Below are positions 54,014 to 64,000 of a DNA stretch of 64,000 nucleotides, piece by piece. The notes beneath the pieces are model-generated. The model had not been told where the DNA came from and ran no database searches. It saw only the letters and a program-made list of their open reading frames with translations. The position numbers were made by a program, and so were the translations under genes. The stretch covers positions 83,591,501 to 83,655,500 of the forward strand of contig NC_091251.1 of NCBI RefSeq assembly GCF_042477335.2, in the 5' to 3' direction. Position 1 is the stretch's first letter; each line of letters starts with the position of its first letter. Source of the DNA: Ovis canadensis. Lineage: Eukaryota > Chordata > Mammalia > Artiodactyla > Bovidae.

Positions 54014-56111
54014 GGGTCTAGATGTAGACAGGACTTCACATCAGAGTGACAAGTGGAAAGTTGCATGGCAAATTATACAGATGCAGGCAAAGATGAAGAA
54101 TTGGAACAATTGTTGAAATCAATCTACTGTATTGGGTTTGATTATAATAGAGCCTGCCTGTTGGAGCTTTAAAGAATTGCCCTTGATAAAGAATCTGTTG
54201 CTTCTTCACACCCATCTTCATGTTTCCTTTCCTTCCAGCTTTTTGGCTGATCCTCTGATGTTGTCACTTCTCATTACCTCTTGAACTTAATTCTAATGTT
54301 TTTGTGATTGGGTTTTGTGTAGTTTCTAAGAGACGAAGGATTCAAACATTTATGGTCATCTGGTCAATCAAAAACTGAACTTTACTTAAGCTCTTTGGTA
54401 TTTGCAATGCCAGCATTTATTTATCCTTTCCCAGTGGAAAAGCTGAACAACTAAAGAAAAAAAAAGTTAACGAGTTAGCTATCCTCGAAAACCATTTAGG
54501 GATTTTATATACTTTTTAAATGTATCAGGGCAGTTCACATAATCACTACAATTCATGACAAAATAAATTATTCCAGTTGTAGGCTCTGTAGTCAATGAAT
54601 AAAATGCTTTGGCATGTTTTTAACGGGAGTGACATACATGGGGACTCTCTCTTCCTCAAGAGACCTGAGCTCCAGCAAAATGATAAAACTGGCCCATGGC
54701 CGTGGAATCCCACGAGAAATTGAGATTGAAACCACAACACAAAGAGCAGAAATTTTGCATGCTTTTCAAGTTTCTAGTTTGATATGAACAAAGCTTTGTG
54801 TGCAAATCAAGGATATATTTAAAATTTTTCTCCTATGAGCACTTTGTGGTGCTTTGCATATGATAGAGTAAGTCTGGTAAGGGAGGAGAGCTGTATTTTA
54901 CCATGTTTAGAATCCACTTAATCTCTTCGGTCTAGGCAAATCCCACCAAATGAGAACAGCTTGGTGTTTAAATTTGTTTACTCCTTGTAAAATAGAACTT
55001 CCTGATTTTTGATTCTGTAAAGATTTCTTGAAGTGGCATTTAAATATTTTTTTTGATCAGTTGAATGCAAATGGATCAGAAATGAGTGGATAAAATTTCC
55101 CTCAAAGTTACTCCAAATTTTAATAATTAAGAACTAGCCAAACATACTTTAGGTTTAGGACTGGATTTAAAAGGACAAACCATTTCAAAACATTCAGGAA
55201 ACTCAGACTGCATTCCAAACTGAATGTTTTGTTTAAATTTTACATGGGAAACAAAACATGCAGATTTGTCTCCACAAATATGAATCTGCTTTCAGTATTT
55301 ATACCTCAACTGTGTTACTGATAGGAAAGCTTTCATGTCTCTTCTTCCTGGAAATGAAATAAATTTCCAGAGAAATGAGAGATTCTCATTTGAGAGATTA
55401 ACAGTTGAGAGCAGTCCAAGTCTATATTGGGCAGGTCCCCAAGCATCTCTTTTGAAAGAAGCCCACTACCCTCTACTGTGGTACCCATCGTGACGGGGCC
55501 TCATTCATGAATGTAGTAGCAAATAGTTTTCATTTTCAGTTCCACTTATCCTCCTAGACCTTGTGGTTCCCATTTTCAATTCCATTCTTTCTCCAGACTC
55601 TGTTCCAGTTTAGCTATCGGGCCTTTCTCACATTGAGCCATCCTGGTAAAATATTTTCACTCCAATTCTGGCTTCTGGGGACAAACCCAATTCTCCCCTC
55701 TTACCTAACTCCCTGTTGCAGGGAGCTCCACTGTGGGGAGTCTGGGTTGGGCTGGTCATGGAGACCCCACTGAACTCAATGAAGAACTCAGTGAATTCTG
55801 GGTCCAGGTTTTGGGAAGAGAAATTTCTACTGATCTGGGATGAACAGCTATAGAAATTTAGAGAGACGCTTGTCAATGGAACTAGAATGGGCAAAAGATA
55901 TTTGTGGTATCTTGCACCAGTGGTATTTCATTTCCTGAGATGAGTGTTAGTAGGTATAAAAACTCTCCATCTGTCCAGCCAAGGGCAAGTGCATACTGGC
56001 AAAAGATAGTTGTTAATACCTGTGACCATGGCAATGACTCAAGTTGTTGAGATCTTCAAGGTTTTTTTCTTCGTGCTCTTTTCTCTTGGTTTTCTGTTTG
56101 TTTCTTGAAGT
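54014..56111. other. AT-rich unique sequence; no gene recognised
   Basis: About 2.1 kb without a recognised repeat or exon. The small frames (54740-54546, 55894-55628, both minus) have no known motif. Confidence 0.4.
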
Positions 56112-56119
56112 TTAGTTGA

Positions 56120-56331
56120 CTTCCTTGGTGGCTCAGATGGTAAAGCGTCTGTCTACAATGCAGGAGACCTTGGTTTGATCCTTGGGTCGGGAAGATCCCT
56201 GGAGAAGGAAATGGCAGCCCACTCCAGTACTATTGCCTGGAAAATCCCATGGATGGAGTAGCATGGTAGGCTACAGTCCATGGGGTTGCAAAGAGTCAGA
56301 CATGACTGAGCGACTCCACTTTCTTTCTTTC
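56120..56331 (+). mobile_element. Bov-tA SINE
   Basis: Sense Bov-tA: CTTCCTTGGTGGCTCAGATGG head, GGTTTGATCCTTGGG, CCACTCCAGTACTATTGCCTGG and GACATGACTGAGCGACTCCAC, followed by a TTTC tail. TTAGTTGA at 56112-56119 and 56332-56339 is the target duplication. Confidence 0.94.
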
Positions 56332-56725
56332 TTAGTTGATTTACAACATTGTTCTCTTGGTTCTCTTCATAACTGATGATTAGAGCCTCAAAGAGGGAAA
56401 AGATCGGAAAAAGAGACAAAGTTAAATTGATCATCTGTGCTACCTTTTTGCAGTTAAAAAACTTCAAGTTCGTATCTGAATCCTTAGGCAAAATAGAAAG
56501 ATTATTGATTAAGTAAATTGCATGTTGAGAGGACTGATAATCTTTCTTTTCCCCTCTGTCCCATTCCAATCAGAGGGGGACTGCTAAATTAAAAGAATTT
56601 AATCAAGACCAATTCTTTGCCCTGGTAATCAAGAGAATTCCACGATATAAGGATGGAGGCCCACCGCTCTGAGGTCAGGCCTGCTAATTAGGAAAATGTC
56701 ATTCTTTTCTGTGGATTTAGACCAG

Positions 56726-56880
56726 TGGTTTCCAAATGTGTCTGCACATTAGAGTCACCTGGTAAGTCTTAAAAAAATAAGAAGGGGTGGGCCCAAACCC
56801 AACTTTGTGAGAAACCAGTATTTTTTTTTTTTGTAACTCCCTGTGTGATTCTCATGTACGACCAGAGTTGAGAACTGCTG
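56726..56880. mobile_element. MER5A-like hAT DNA transposon
   Basis: Termini CAGTGGTTTCCAAATGTG and GTTGAGAACTGCTG are inverted repeats. Internal CTGCACATTAGAGTCACCTGG and TGTGATTCTCATGTACGACC mirror each other. TTTAGAC and CTTAGAT just outside may be the aged 8-bp duplication. Confidence 0.82.
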
Positions 56881-57046
56881 GCTTAGATTGTAGTGCTTCT
56901 GAGAAAATTTAATATTTGTCTTTGGGAGAGGTACTTACTTTAAGAGGTCAATTAATATAAAATTGGCAGTCCTGTATCTCTTTTACTGTGGGAAGGTTGC
57001 AAAGTAAACCTTCATTCAAGGATTCACACCCACCCTCATCCATGAA

Positions 57047-57740
57047 ATTATTAAAAAAACTAAGATCGTGGCATCTCTTTCTATCACTTTATGGCAAATA
57101 GATGGGGAAACAGTGGAAACAGTGACAGACTTAATTTTCTTGGGCTCCAAAATCACTGCAGATGGTGACTGCAGCCATAAAATTAAAAGATGTTTGGTCC
57201 TTGGAAGAAAAACTATGACCAAGCTAGACAGATTATTAAAAAGCAGAGACATTATTTTGCCAACAAAAGTCCATGTAGTCAAGGCTATGGTTTTTCCAGT
57301 AGTCATGTATGGATGTGAGAGTTGGACCCTAAAGAAGACTGAATGCCAAAAAATTGATGCTTTTCAACTGTGGTGTTGGAGAAGACCCTCGAGAGTCCCT
57401 TGGACTGCAAAGAGATCAAGCCAGTCAATCCTAAAGGAAATCAATCCTGAATATTCACTGAATATTCATCTTGAAGGATTGATGCTGAAGGTAAAGCTCC
57501 AATACTTGGGTCACCTGATGCAAAGAGCTGACTCATTAGAGAAGACTCTGATGCTGGGAAAGATTGAAGGCAGGAAGAGAAGGGGATGACAGAGGATGAG
57601 ATGATAGGATGGCCTCACCAACTCAATGGACATGAGTTTGAGCAAGCTCCAGGAGATGGTGAAGGACAGGAAAGCCTGGTGTACTCTAGTTCGTGGGGTC
57701 GCAAAGACTTGGACTGGCTGAGTGACTGAACAACAGCAAA
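57047..57740 (+). mobile_element. BovB LINE 3' fragment, older subfamily
   Basis: Sense BovB. The frame 57068-57589 encodes the region from [16 protein letters not shown] through [17 protein letters not shown] to LGKIEGRKRRG, where a stop (TGA) ends it. It carries an extra CTGAATATTCACTGAATATTCA segment (near 57447), a variant absent from the near-consensus copies at 14168 and 59775. Substitutions are numerous, so it is older. Its tail (CTGAGTGACTGAACAACAGC) lacks the ACTGA expansion. Confidence 0.93.
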
Positions 57741-57751
57741 ATTCATGTCTC

Positions 57752-57946
57752 TGAAATTCCCAGGTGGCTCAGCAGTAAAGAATCTGCCTGCCAATGCAGT
57801 AGATGCAGGTTTGATCCCTGGATCGGGAAGATCCCCTTTAGGAGGAAATGGAAGCCCCCTCCAGCGTTCTTGTGGGAAAATCCCATGAACAAAGGCCCTA
57901 GTGGGCTATAGAGTGGCAGAGTCAGGCATGACTGAGCGCACACCTG
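57752..57946 (+). mobile_element. Bov-tA SINE with 10-bp target duplication
   Basis: Sense Bov-tA: TTCCCAGGTGGCTCAGCAG head, GTTTGATCCCTGGATCGGG, then a decayed body with a deletion in the GGACAGAGGAGCC region. TTCATGTCTC flanks it at 57742-57751 and 57947-57956. It landed just beyond the end of the BovB copy. Confidence 0.92.
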
Positions 57947-58009
57947 TTCATGTCTCCATTGCTCTCCATGCTTATGTTCATGGTAAATTTAAGGTTCTTG
58001 TTTCATTGC

Positions 58010-58720
58010 AAAAGGATTTAGAGATGAACTGATTGGTAAGAAGTGGATTTATTTGGAGAGAAACACACTCCACAGAGTGTGGGTCATCTCAGAGTACTGG
58101 AGTGGGGTGCCATTGCCTTCTCCACTCAGAAAGTGCAAGAGCCTCGAAATACGAGGTGGTTATTTTTCATGGGATGGGTTATTTCATAGGCTAATGAGTG
58201 GGAGGATTATTCCAATTATTTTAGGGGAAGGGGCAGAGATTTCCAGGAATTGGGCCACCACTCCCATTTTGGTCTTTTATGGTTGGCTTCAGAACTGTCA
58301 TGATGCTTGGTGGATGTGCCATTTAGCATGCTAATGTATTACAATGAGCTAATGATGAGGCCCAAGGTCCACTGGAAGTCAAATCTTCTGCCATTTTGGA
58401 GCCAGTTGGTTCCAACCAGTCTTTGTCATGAGATACGGGCATGTCATTCTTTTAAAGGTTGTGCCCTGTCTCCTTCCCTCCTGTTTCACTTAGAGGTGGC
58501 AATAAGCATTTGGGTCCACTCTACTGAAAGTGGTTGGGGAGGAAGTCATTCAAACTGTTGCTCTCCATAAGCATTCTGAGAGTGAGACCTCTTCCCATGG
58601 GTAGGGGAGGTATAGAGATTTCCTAGGAAAAGGGATGAAATTTCCTCCCTGGGGATGGGCTCTGAACCCATAAAGTCCAAATTGACTTCAACTTCAGACT
58701 TTGTCCCTCTTACACTATAA
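58010..58720. mobile_element. Probable ruminant endogenous-retrovirus LTR
   Basis: Segments such as TGGATTTATTTGGAGAGAAACACACTCC, TAATGAGTGGGAGGATTATTCC, AGGGGCAGAGATTTCCAGGAATTGGGCC and TTAGCATGCTAATGTATTACAATG match a repeat that I remember as a common bovine LTR. Neither the TG/CA ends nor a target duplication could be fixed, and no retroviral gene is adjacent, so it would be a solo LTR. Orientation is undecided. A 30-base piece of BovA-type SINE is embedded at 58094-58123. Confidence 0.45.
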
Positions 58721-59567
58721 TTTCTTTCTCAATGCGCATTAACCCATTGGTAAATAAATTTTGCCTGTGGCTTTGCAGCCTGTGTGTTCATATTGTGATG
58801 ACTGAGGGGGTAAAGTGGCAAGAGGGAGGGAGTCCTCCTGCCTCCTTCTCTCCTCAGGGAAGAGGCAGGCCACCCATCAAGAGGACCACAGCTCTGCAGA
58901 GGGGCCAGATGGTCACGGCACCCCCACAGCGGAGCCAGCAGCAGGGGTGGCAGATGGTCCATAGCCTACAGAAGATCTCTGGAACGAGCATTCAGACAAG
59001 AGGGGACAAAGTTTCTTGCACCACCATGCAGCATGTGCTAGTAAATGTTTTGCAAATGGCTGTCCAGAAAAGGAATCTCAAGTTTGTGGCATTGGCCAAT
59101 TTTCATGGTGTAAACACCCTCACTAATTTTAGGTTCCCATTTTGAACCAGAGGTCTCTTGAAGAGGAGTTGGGAAAAAATGTGCAAAACCAGCTCTGGCA
59201 GGCTGGGAGGAGTAGGCTCCAGGGGTCCACTGCCCATGGTTGGGCGAACAGGCTCCCTGCAGGAGAGGGAGGGGCCCAGCAAATTCTTAGGGGAATCGGT
59301 GTGTTTTCTATACATTTCTACTCTCTGTGTGTTTCTGCTTCTCTTTCAATGTAAACAACCAACACTTGACTGTGATTACTTCAAATATGACCTCATGAAC
59401 TCAGGGTTGAAAATAAGCATTTATCAGAAGCAAAATCTGGATTTGGACCCAAATAGAAAGAAAGGACTAAGGGCTGCACCTTTCATAAAATCTGAAGAAT
59501 ACATATTTTTGAATCTCCTTCAAATATTATCCTAGAGGATCTCTACAGTTTGAGATGTTCAAAACAT
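58721..59567. other. Unassigned sequence; no gene recognised
   Basis: The plus frame 58732-59145 (137 codons) and the overlapping frames at 59142-59535 show no domain that I recognise. The flanking LTR-like sequence leaves open that part of this belongs to the same element. Confidence 0.35.
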
Positions 59568-59680
59568 GTAATATTTATTGAGTGCCCACTATGTATTGGG
59601 TACCTTACATGTGTTAATTCCTCTTTACTATAACTTTATGAGAAAGGTATTATTAGAATAACACATTTTAGACAAATAAC
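59568..59680 (-). repeat. MIR SINE remnant
   Basis: Antisense MIR start: AATATTTATTGAGTGCCCACTATGTATTGGGTACC, then TTACATGTGTTAATTCC and TATGAGAAAGGTATTATTA. Confidence 0.78.
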
Positions 59681-59756
59681 CACAGTGCCTATGTTTGAAT
59701 AAAACTACGTGTTATTCTAGACTGTTCACAAGGTTGTTTGAGATGGTCAAAAATAG

Positions 59757-60290
59757 CAAATATTTATTGAGTGCCAGTCCATTCTGAAGGAGATCAGCCC
59801 TGGGATTTCTTTGGAAGGAATGATGCTAAAGCTGAAACTCCAGTACTTTGGCCACCTCATGCGAAGAGCTGACTCATTGGAAAAGACTCTGATGCTGGGA
59901 GGGATTGGGGGCAGGAGGAGAAGGGGCCGACAGAGGATGAGATGGCTGGATGGCATCACCAACTCGATGGATGTGAGTCTGAGTGAACTCCGGGAGTTGG
60001 TGATGGACAGGGAGGCCTGGCGTGCTGCGATTCATGGGGTCGCAAAGAGTCGGACACGACTGAGCGACTGAACTGAACGGAACTGACTGAGTGCTTACTA
60101 TGTACCTGGTGTTTTTCTTGAACTCTCCATTGAATTTATAACGGCTTAGCAGTCAGGTGTCACTATGATGCTTATGTTACAGTTAAGGAAAAAAAGAACA
60201 GAAAGTGACTTCCTGAAGGTCAGGTGACTCATTGATGGCAGAGCCAAGAATCAAACCCAGGCAGCCTGGCACCACAGACTCTACCATCTT
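59757..60290 (-). repeat. MIR SINE split by a young BovB
   Basis: Antisense MIR. The first 18 bases (AATATTTATTGAGTGC) lie left of BovB. The remainder continues right of it with TTACTATGTACCTGGTG, GTGACTTCCTGAAGGTCAGGTGAC and GAATCAAACCCAGGCAGCCTGGC. A second MIR lies 80 bp upstream in the same orientation. Confidence 0.82.
59775..60087 (+). mobile_element. BovB LINE 3' end, near-consensus, inside a MIR
   Basis: Sense BovB of 313 bp, from AGTCCATTCTGAAGGAGATC to CACGACTGAGCGACTGAACTG with an ACTGA-type tail. The frame 59811-60071 encodes the C-terminal end ([22 protein letters not shown] to [11 protein letters not shown]) without a break. Several CpGs remain (GGCCGACAG, CTCGATGG, GTGCTGCG, GGACACGACTGAGCG), which suggests a recent insertion. 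TGAGTGC at 59768-59774 and 60088-60094 is a 7-bp duplication of the MIR target. Confidence 0.95.
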
Positions 60291-60522
60291 TCCAAGGAGG
60301 AATGTTCTGAGGCCAATCCCTGACCTTTGGTGTAGATGCACTTCTAATTCAAATGTTTCCGCACAAACACCTTTCCCATGCATCCTTCCTTCAGGTTGTA
60401 AACTACCTTTTTCACTTGGCGGTGTATACAGTTTGGTATTATGTTATTGTGGTCTGTGATTTAGAGCTGAAGTGTCTACATGCAAAGAGGTCAGGAGATG
60501 AATACAGAATCAAAAGCAATTC

Positions 60523-60735
60523 TCCTGGATAAACAAGGTCCTCTGTATAGCACAGAGAACTACATATTCAGTTCTCAGAATATATAGTTCATATTCAGTA
60601 TCCTATGATAAACCATAATGGAAAAGAATATATATGTAAAGAATGTATATACACGTATAACTGAATCATGTTGCTAAACAGCAGTAATGAACACAACATT
60701 GTAAATCAATTATACTTCAATTTTCAAAAAAACAT
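60523..60735 (+). mobile_element. L1 3'UTR end (artiodactyl family)
   Basis: Sense L1 3' end: GGATAAACAAGGTCCTCTGTATAGCACAG, GATAAACCATAATGGAAAAG, CAACATTGTAAATCAATTATACTTCAATTTTC and an A run. A local duplication of ATATTCAGTTCTCAGAATAT-like sequence (near 60566-60600) distinguishes it. It is the same family as the L1 part at 36192. Confidence 0.85.
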
Positions 60736-62276
60736 TCCTCTATTTACAAATAAAGCAGTTCTCCTAATTGCTAGTCAAGTTCAATGTTATCCCCTTGAAA
60801 ACCCCACACAGAATTCAGCTGAACTAAAGGGTTAAACAAAGTAGAATTTGAGAAGAATTCTATTGATCGCCACCTTTAGTACTGAAACAGTTTTGAAGTT
60901 ACTGCCACTTTGGAATGACATAATTTACACCTTTCATTCTGGGGTTGTCTTAGCTGAGCTGCACAGTGGTGTTCTTATGTAGACAAAGCTACTGGAGTTT
61001 AGAAACAGGAAGGGCTAGAAACTCACTTTTTAAAGTAAAATAAAGCTTACACAGTGGGGGATTTCCTTAACTCTCCAAACTCTGTGTTAGGTAGTCAGGA
61101 AAGAATAATAAAATTCCCCAGGAAAAGCGTTTCACAAATGGCAGTGGTTGAAATGTGGTTTGCTAGGTGGCCGTGGGTCTGATTTCCAGCCTGTTCTCCT
61201 CACCTCCTGCAGGGCTGGTCCCAGTTGTTTTTTGCACAGACAGGTCTGTCGAGTGTTGCAGAAGAGCCAAGCCTTTCCAGACAGGCCACGGAAAGTCTGG
61301 AGGATGCTCAGCCCACAACCCAGGCGCCTGAAAATGTGTGTCTGGGTCCCGTAAGCACAATGCTGGCTTTCCAGGGCTGCTTCCTTCATTACTCAGGAAG
61401 GGGCACCAACTTCCATTCAGCCCTGTCAACTCAGCCAGCACTGCTTAACAGTGGAGAAAGCGAAGAGGTGCTTGTTCAATAGAAAGCAAACAATAGGAAC
61501 TGCACGGATATACAAGGCTTCTAGCAGGTAGCTTCAGAGAGAAAGAATAAGATTGATGGAGTCTGAGATGAAATAACATGATGCTGAAGGATGAACGGGG
61601 TTTCTGGGCAGTCCTTCCAAAAGGTGCTGTGCAGTGTAGGGTTTTCAAGATGTTTGATTCAGCCCTGAGGACCTCAGGGAATGAAGTAGATCTTGGGAGG
61701 CTCTGGTCCGGGGCCGAGATGGGAGAGACAAGTTTAATTTAGGAGTTCACACCTGTAGCCTGTAGTAGCCAAATCATGGTTGAGTGGGAATGAAAAGATC
61801 CAGATAGTAACATCCAAGTACATTTATATATTTCATTACAGTACAGTTAGTGTTGCTATTGCTCAACACATGCATGCCTAAAACTCACCTCACTATGCAA
61901 AACTGCACGATAAAAACTACAGGGTTTATTGAAAATGGATCAAGGGTACAATACCTAGAAGCTTTGTTAGTGACATTAAAAAAGATAGGAATATAATAAA
62001 AATGATGGCACAGTCTCATGTTAAATAATTAAGAAATATGTAAAGACCACAACAAATATGGTACCTTATCTTGAAAAGAACCAGAAGTTTGCTTGTGGAA
62101 GTGGGCTTTGCAGCTTGTGAGTTATTATAAAGTGATGGAAGGTTATCAAAATTTTCAGTCTTGAAATCCTGGAGCTTATTTTTCTGACTTTGAAATATAG
62201 GCCTTTTGAAGTATGCATTTATATTATGGTATAATAGATACCATCTTCACCGAAATTGAAAATTTAAATCCATGTA
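60736..62276. other. Unique sequence; no gene recognised
   Basis: No repeat or exon could be named. Overlapping frames on both strands at 61132-61482 have no known motif. Confidence 0.4.
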
Positions 62277-62664
62277 TGAGTGCCAAAGAATTGATGCTTT
62301 TGAACTGTGGTGTTGGAGAAGACTCTTGAGAGTCCCTTAGACTGCAAGGAGATCCAGCCAGTCCATTCTAAAGGAGATCAGTCCTGGGTGTTCATTGGAA
62401 GGACTGATGCTAAAGCTGAAACTCCAGTACTTTGGCCACCTCATGTGAAGAGTTGACTCATTGGAAAAGACTCTGATGCCAGAAGGGATTGGGGGCAGGA
62501 GGAGCAGGGGACGACAGAGGATGAGATGGCTGGATGGCATCATTGACTCGATGGATATGAGTTTGAGTAAACTCTGGGAGATGGTGATGGACAGGGAGGC
62601 CTGGCATGCTGCGATTCATGGGGTCACAAAGAGTCAGACACGACTGAGCGACTGAACTGAACTG
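62277..62664 (+). mobile_element. BovB LINE 3' fragment
   Basis: Sense BovB from GAGTGCCAAAGAATTGATGC to GACTGAGCGACTGAACTGAAC. The frame 62461-62655 encodes the C-terminal end. A TGA interrupts the reading at CATGTGAAGAG (near 62443). No clear target duplication was found. Confidence 0.94.
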
Positions 62665-63534
62665 ATGATCTTTTTCAGTTAACTTCTATATCCCTGCTGG
62701 AAATTCTCTCATGGCTTTCTCATCTGCTCTTGGGGCTTTGTCTAACAGCTGAAAGCTTTGGAAATTGTAGCAATATTTGAAACTACCCACCTAGCTACTG
62801 ACAGTACTAGAAAGTGCCACCTCTGCAGAATATAGCGTTTTTCATGAAGGTCTTTGTGTACAGATGGTGTATTCTTTTTGTGAGAAAGGTCATCCCCCAT
62901 CTTTCACTCCTTGGTTTTCAGTCTCAACAATGCTCATCTTTTCCATCTCTTCCAACTTCAGGTCTTATTCTTACTGACTTTTTAGCACTTAGAGTTCCAT
63001 CTATAGATGTTTCTTTTCTTATCATGGGATTGTGGATTGTCTTATGCTTGTTGCTTGGAAAATGTCAGGTGTTCTCTTGAGTCTTTCAAAATGCTTTTTT
63101 CACAGAAAGCTTTTCCTTAGTACACAAAGCTTTTGTTTCTCATGACCTGTTTGGTGTTTTTGAACCAGGATGCTCAGACATATTTCAAATGCTGAATGAG
63201 TTGTTGTTGTCATTTCTTTTCAACTACAGCAAAGTTAACAAGTGTGAAAGAATAGTGAAACACAACCTTGGAGAACAACACACTTGGTTAGGGTAAGTAG
63301 GATGTATAGGACAGCACAGCTTCAAGGTAGAGGGTAGGTGTGTGAAGTGTGTGCCTGGGTGTGTCCTGTCCTACAAGACTCAGTTCACCTGGGTGCAGTT
63401 TTCTATGTTAACCTAGTTTTTCTCACAGACAAAAATTACCCATGAGAAATCTACGGTATGCTCAAATTGTTCCATAATATACTCACCTTACTGGAATAAA
63501 TTTGCATTTTCAAAACAAGTGTTTATCCCAGACT
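62665..63534. other. Unique sequence; nothing recognised
   Basis: No gene or repeat named. The frame 62814-63080 (plus, 88 codons, hydrophobic end) is unrecognised and probably chance. Confidence 0.4.
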
Positions 63535-63692
63535 ATACATCGTACCTCTGTTCATGTATTTTCTCACTTGATCTCTATAATAATGCTGTGAAGTAGACGG
63601 GAAAGTTAATATTCCAGTTATACAGATGGAAAAACTGAAGCTGGAACATCTCAAAGCTTGGATATGAGCCTGGAACTGCCAGAAGTTTAGAT
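63535..63692 (-). repeat. MIR SINE remnant
   Basis: Antisense MIR: TTCTCACTTGATCTCTATAATAATGCTGTGAAGTAG, TTATACAGATGGAAAAACTGAAGC and CTTGGATATGAGCCTGGAACTGCC follow the reversed family order. Confidence 0.78.
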
Positions 63693-64000
63693 ACGAGTTC
63701 TGACCAGGTTTTCAGTTTCTAGTCCTAGCAGTTCCTAAAGCCAATTTTACTCCTGTCTTCTAGAAGTTTGGTTTTGTGAGCCAGGAAATTTTCTTCTTTG
63801 GCTTAAAGTAGTTTGAGATGGGTTTTTCGAGTAATGCAGAGACTTGGCTAATGCAGGGTAGCCTGGATAATGTTCAAATTCTCTCCCAGCTCTGGGAAAC
63901 TTTCTGCCACATTTTGACTTGTAAATTAACCAACTTCAGATAGAAGGCACCCTGAATTTCAAGATTTGCCTGTAAATTTGGAGGTTCTGCCTGTAGTGAG

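Noticed and set aside
58732-59145. Possible retroviral or host ORF after the LTR-like block
   Set aside because: No gag, pol or env motif could be seen in the 137 codons.
1-64000. A novel defence, operon-like or prokaryotic system
   Set aside because: The window is clearly ruminant nuclear DNA dominated by LINE and SINE relics. Nothing resembles an operon, phage or defence island.

Overview
The window is mammalian nuclear DNA from a bovid ruminant (cattle, buffalo, sheep or goat type). This rests on the repeat content: BovB (RTE-class) LINE fragments whose 3' ends carry ACTGA-type microsatellite tails, tRNA-derived Bov-tA SINEs, dimeric BovA2 SINEs, CHR-type SINEs of whales and even-toed ungulates, and a ruminant-type L1. 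No host protein-coding gene could be supported. There is no convincing exon series, and every long open frame that I recognise belongs to L1 or BovB. The window reads as intergenic or deep intronic sequence.

Layout. Positions 1-4700 hold an antisense L1 (ORF2 start, ORF1 and a probable 5'UTR), with a U6 snRNA copy next to or inside the 5'UTR and a BovB fragment in it. From 4.75 to 14.2 kb the sequence is mostly unique, with one Bov-tA, a MIR and an MLT1 LTR split by a Bov-tA. The longest BovB copy, with reverse transcriptase motifs, is at 14.17-15.38 kb. From 15.4 to 24.9 kb unique blocks alternate with an L1 3' end, a CHR SINE, an MLT1 LTR, BovB and Bov-tA copies. From 24.9 to 37.8 kb there are old L1/L2/MIR/MLT1 remnants, Bov-tA copies, an L1/BovB composite and a U6/L1 chimera inside a hAT element. 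From 37.8 to 43.4 kb lies the longest stretch almost free of young repeats, the best place to look for conserved regulatory DNA. From 43.4 to 49.7 kb there are BovA2 and Bov-tA copies, three neighbouring hAT fossils, and a tRNA-Ala pseudogene joined to Bov-tA units, one of which contains a 50-bp tandem repeat. From 50.3 to 54.0 kb two decayed L1 copies carry nested BovB, Bov-tA and CHR insertions. From 54 to 64 kb there is unique DNA with BovB, Bov-tA, MIR and MER5A-like copies and a probable LTR.

How the parts relate. The autonomous elements here (L1 and BovB) are all damaged, but the products of their machinery are visible. Bov-tA and BovA2 carry BovB-like 3' ends, as expected if BovB mobilised them. 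U6 copies next to L1 sequence are what L1 reverse transcriptase template switching produces. Several insertions retain readable target-site duplications, so relative ages can be read from the nesting. Family names come from remembered consensus sequences, not from a database search, and boundaries are approximate to about 5-20 bases unless a duplication defines them.
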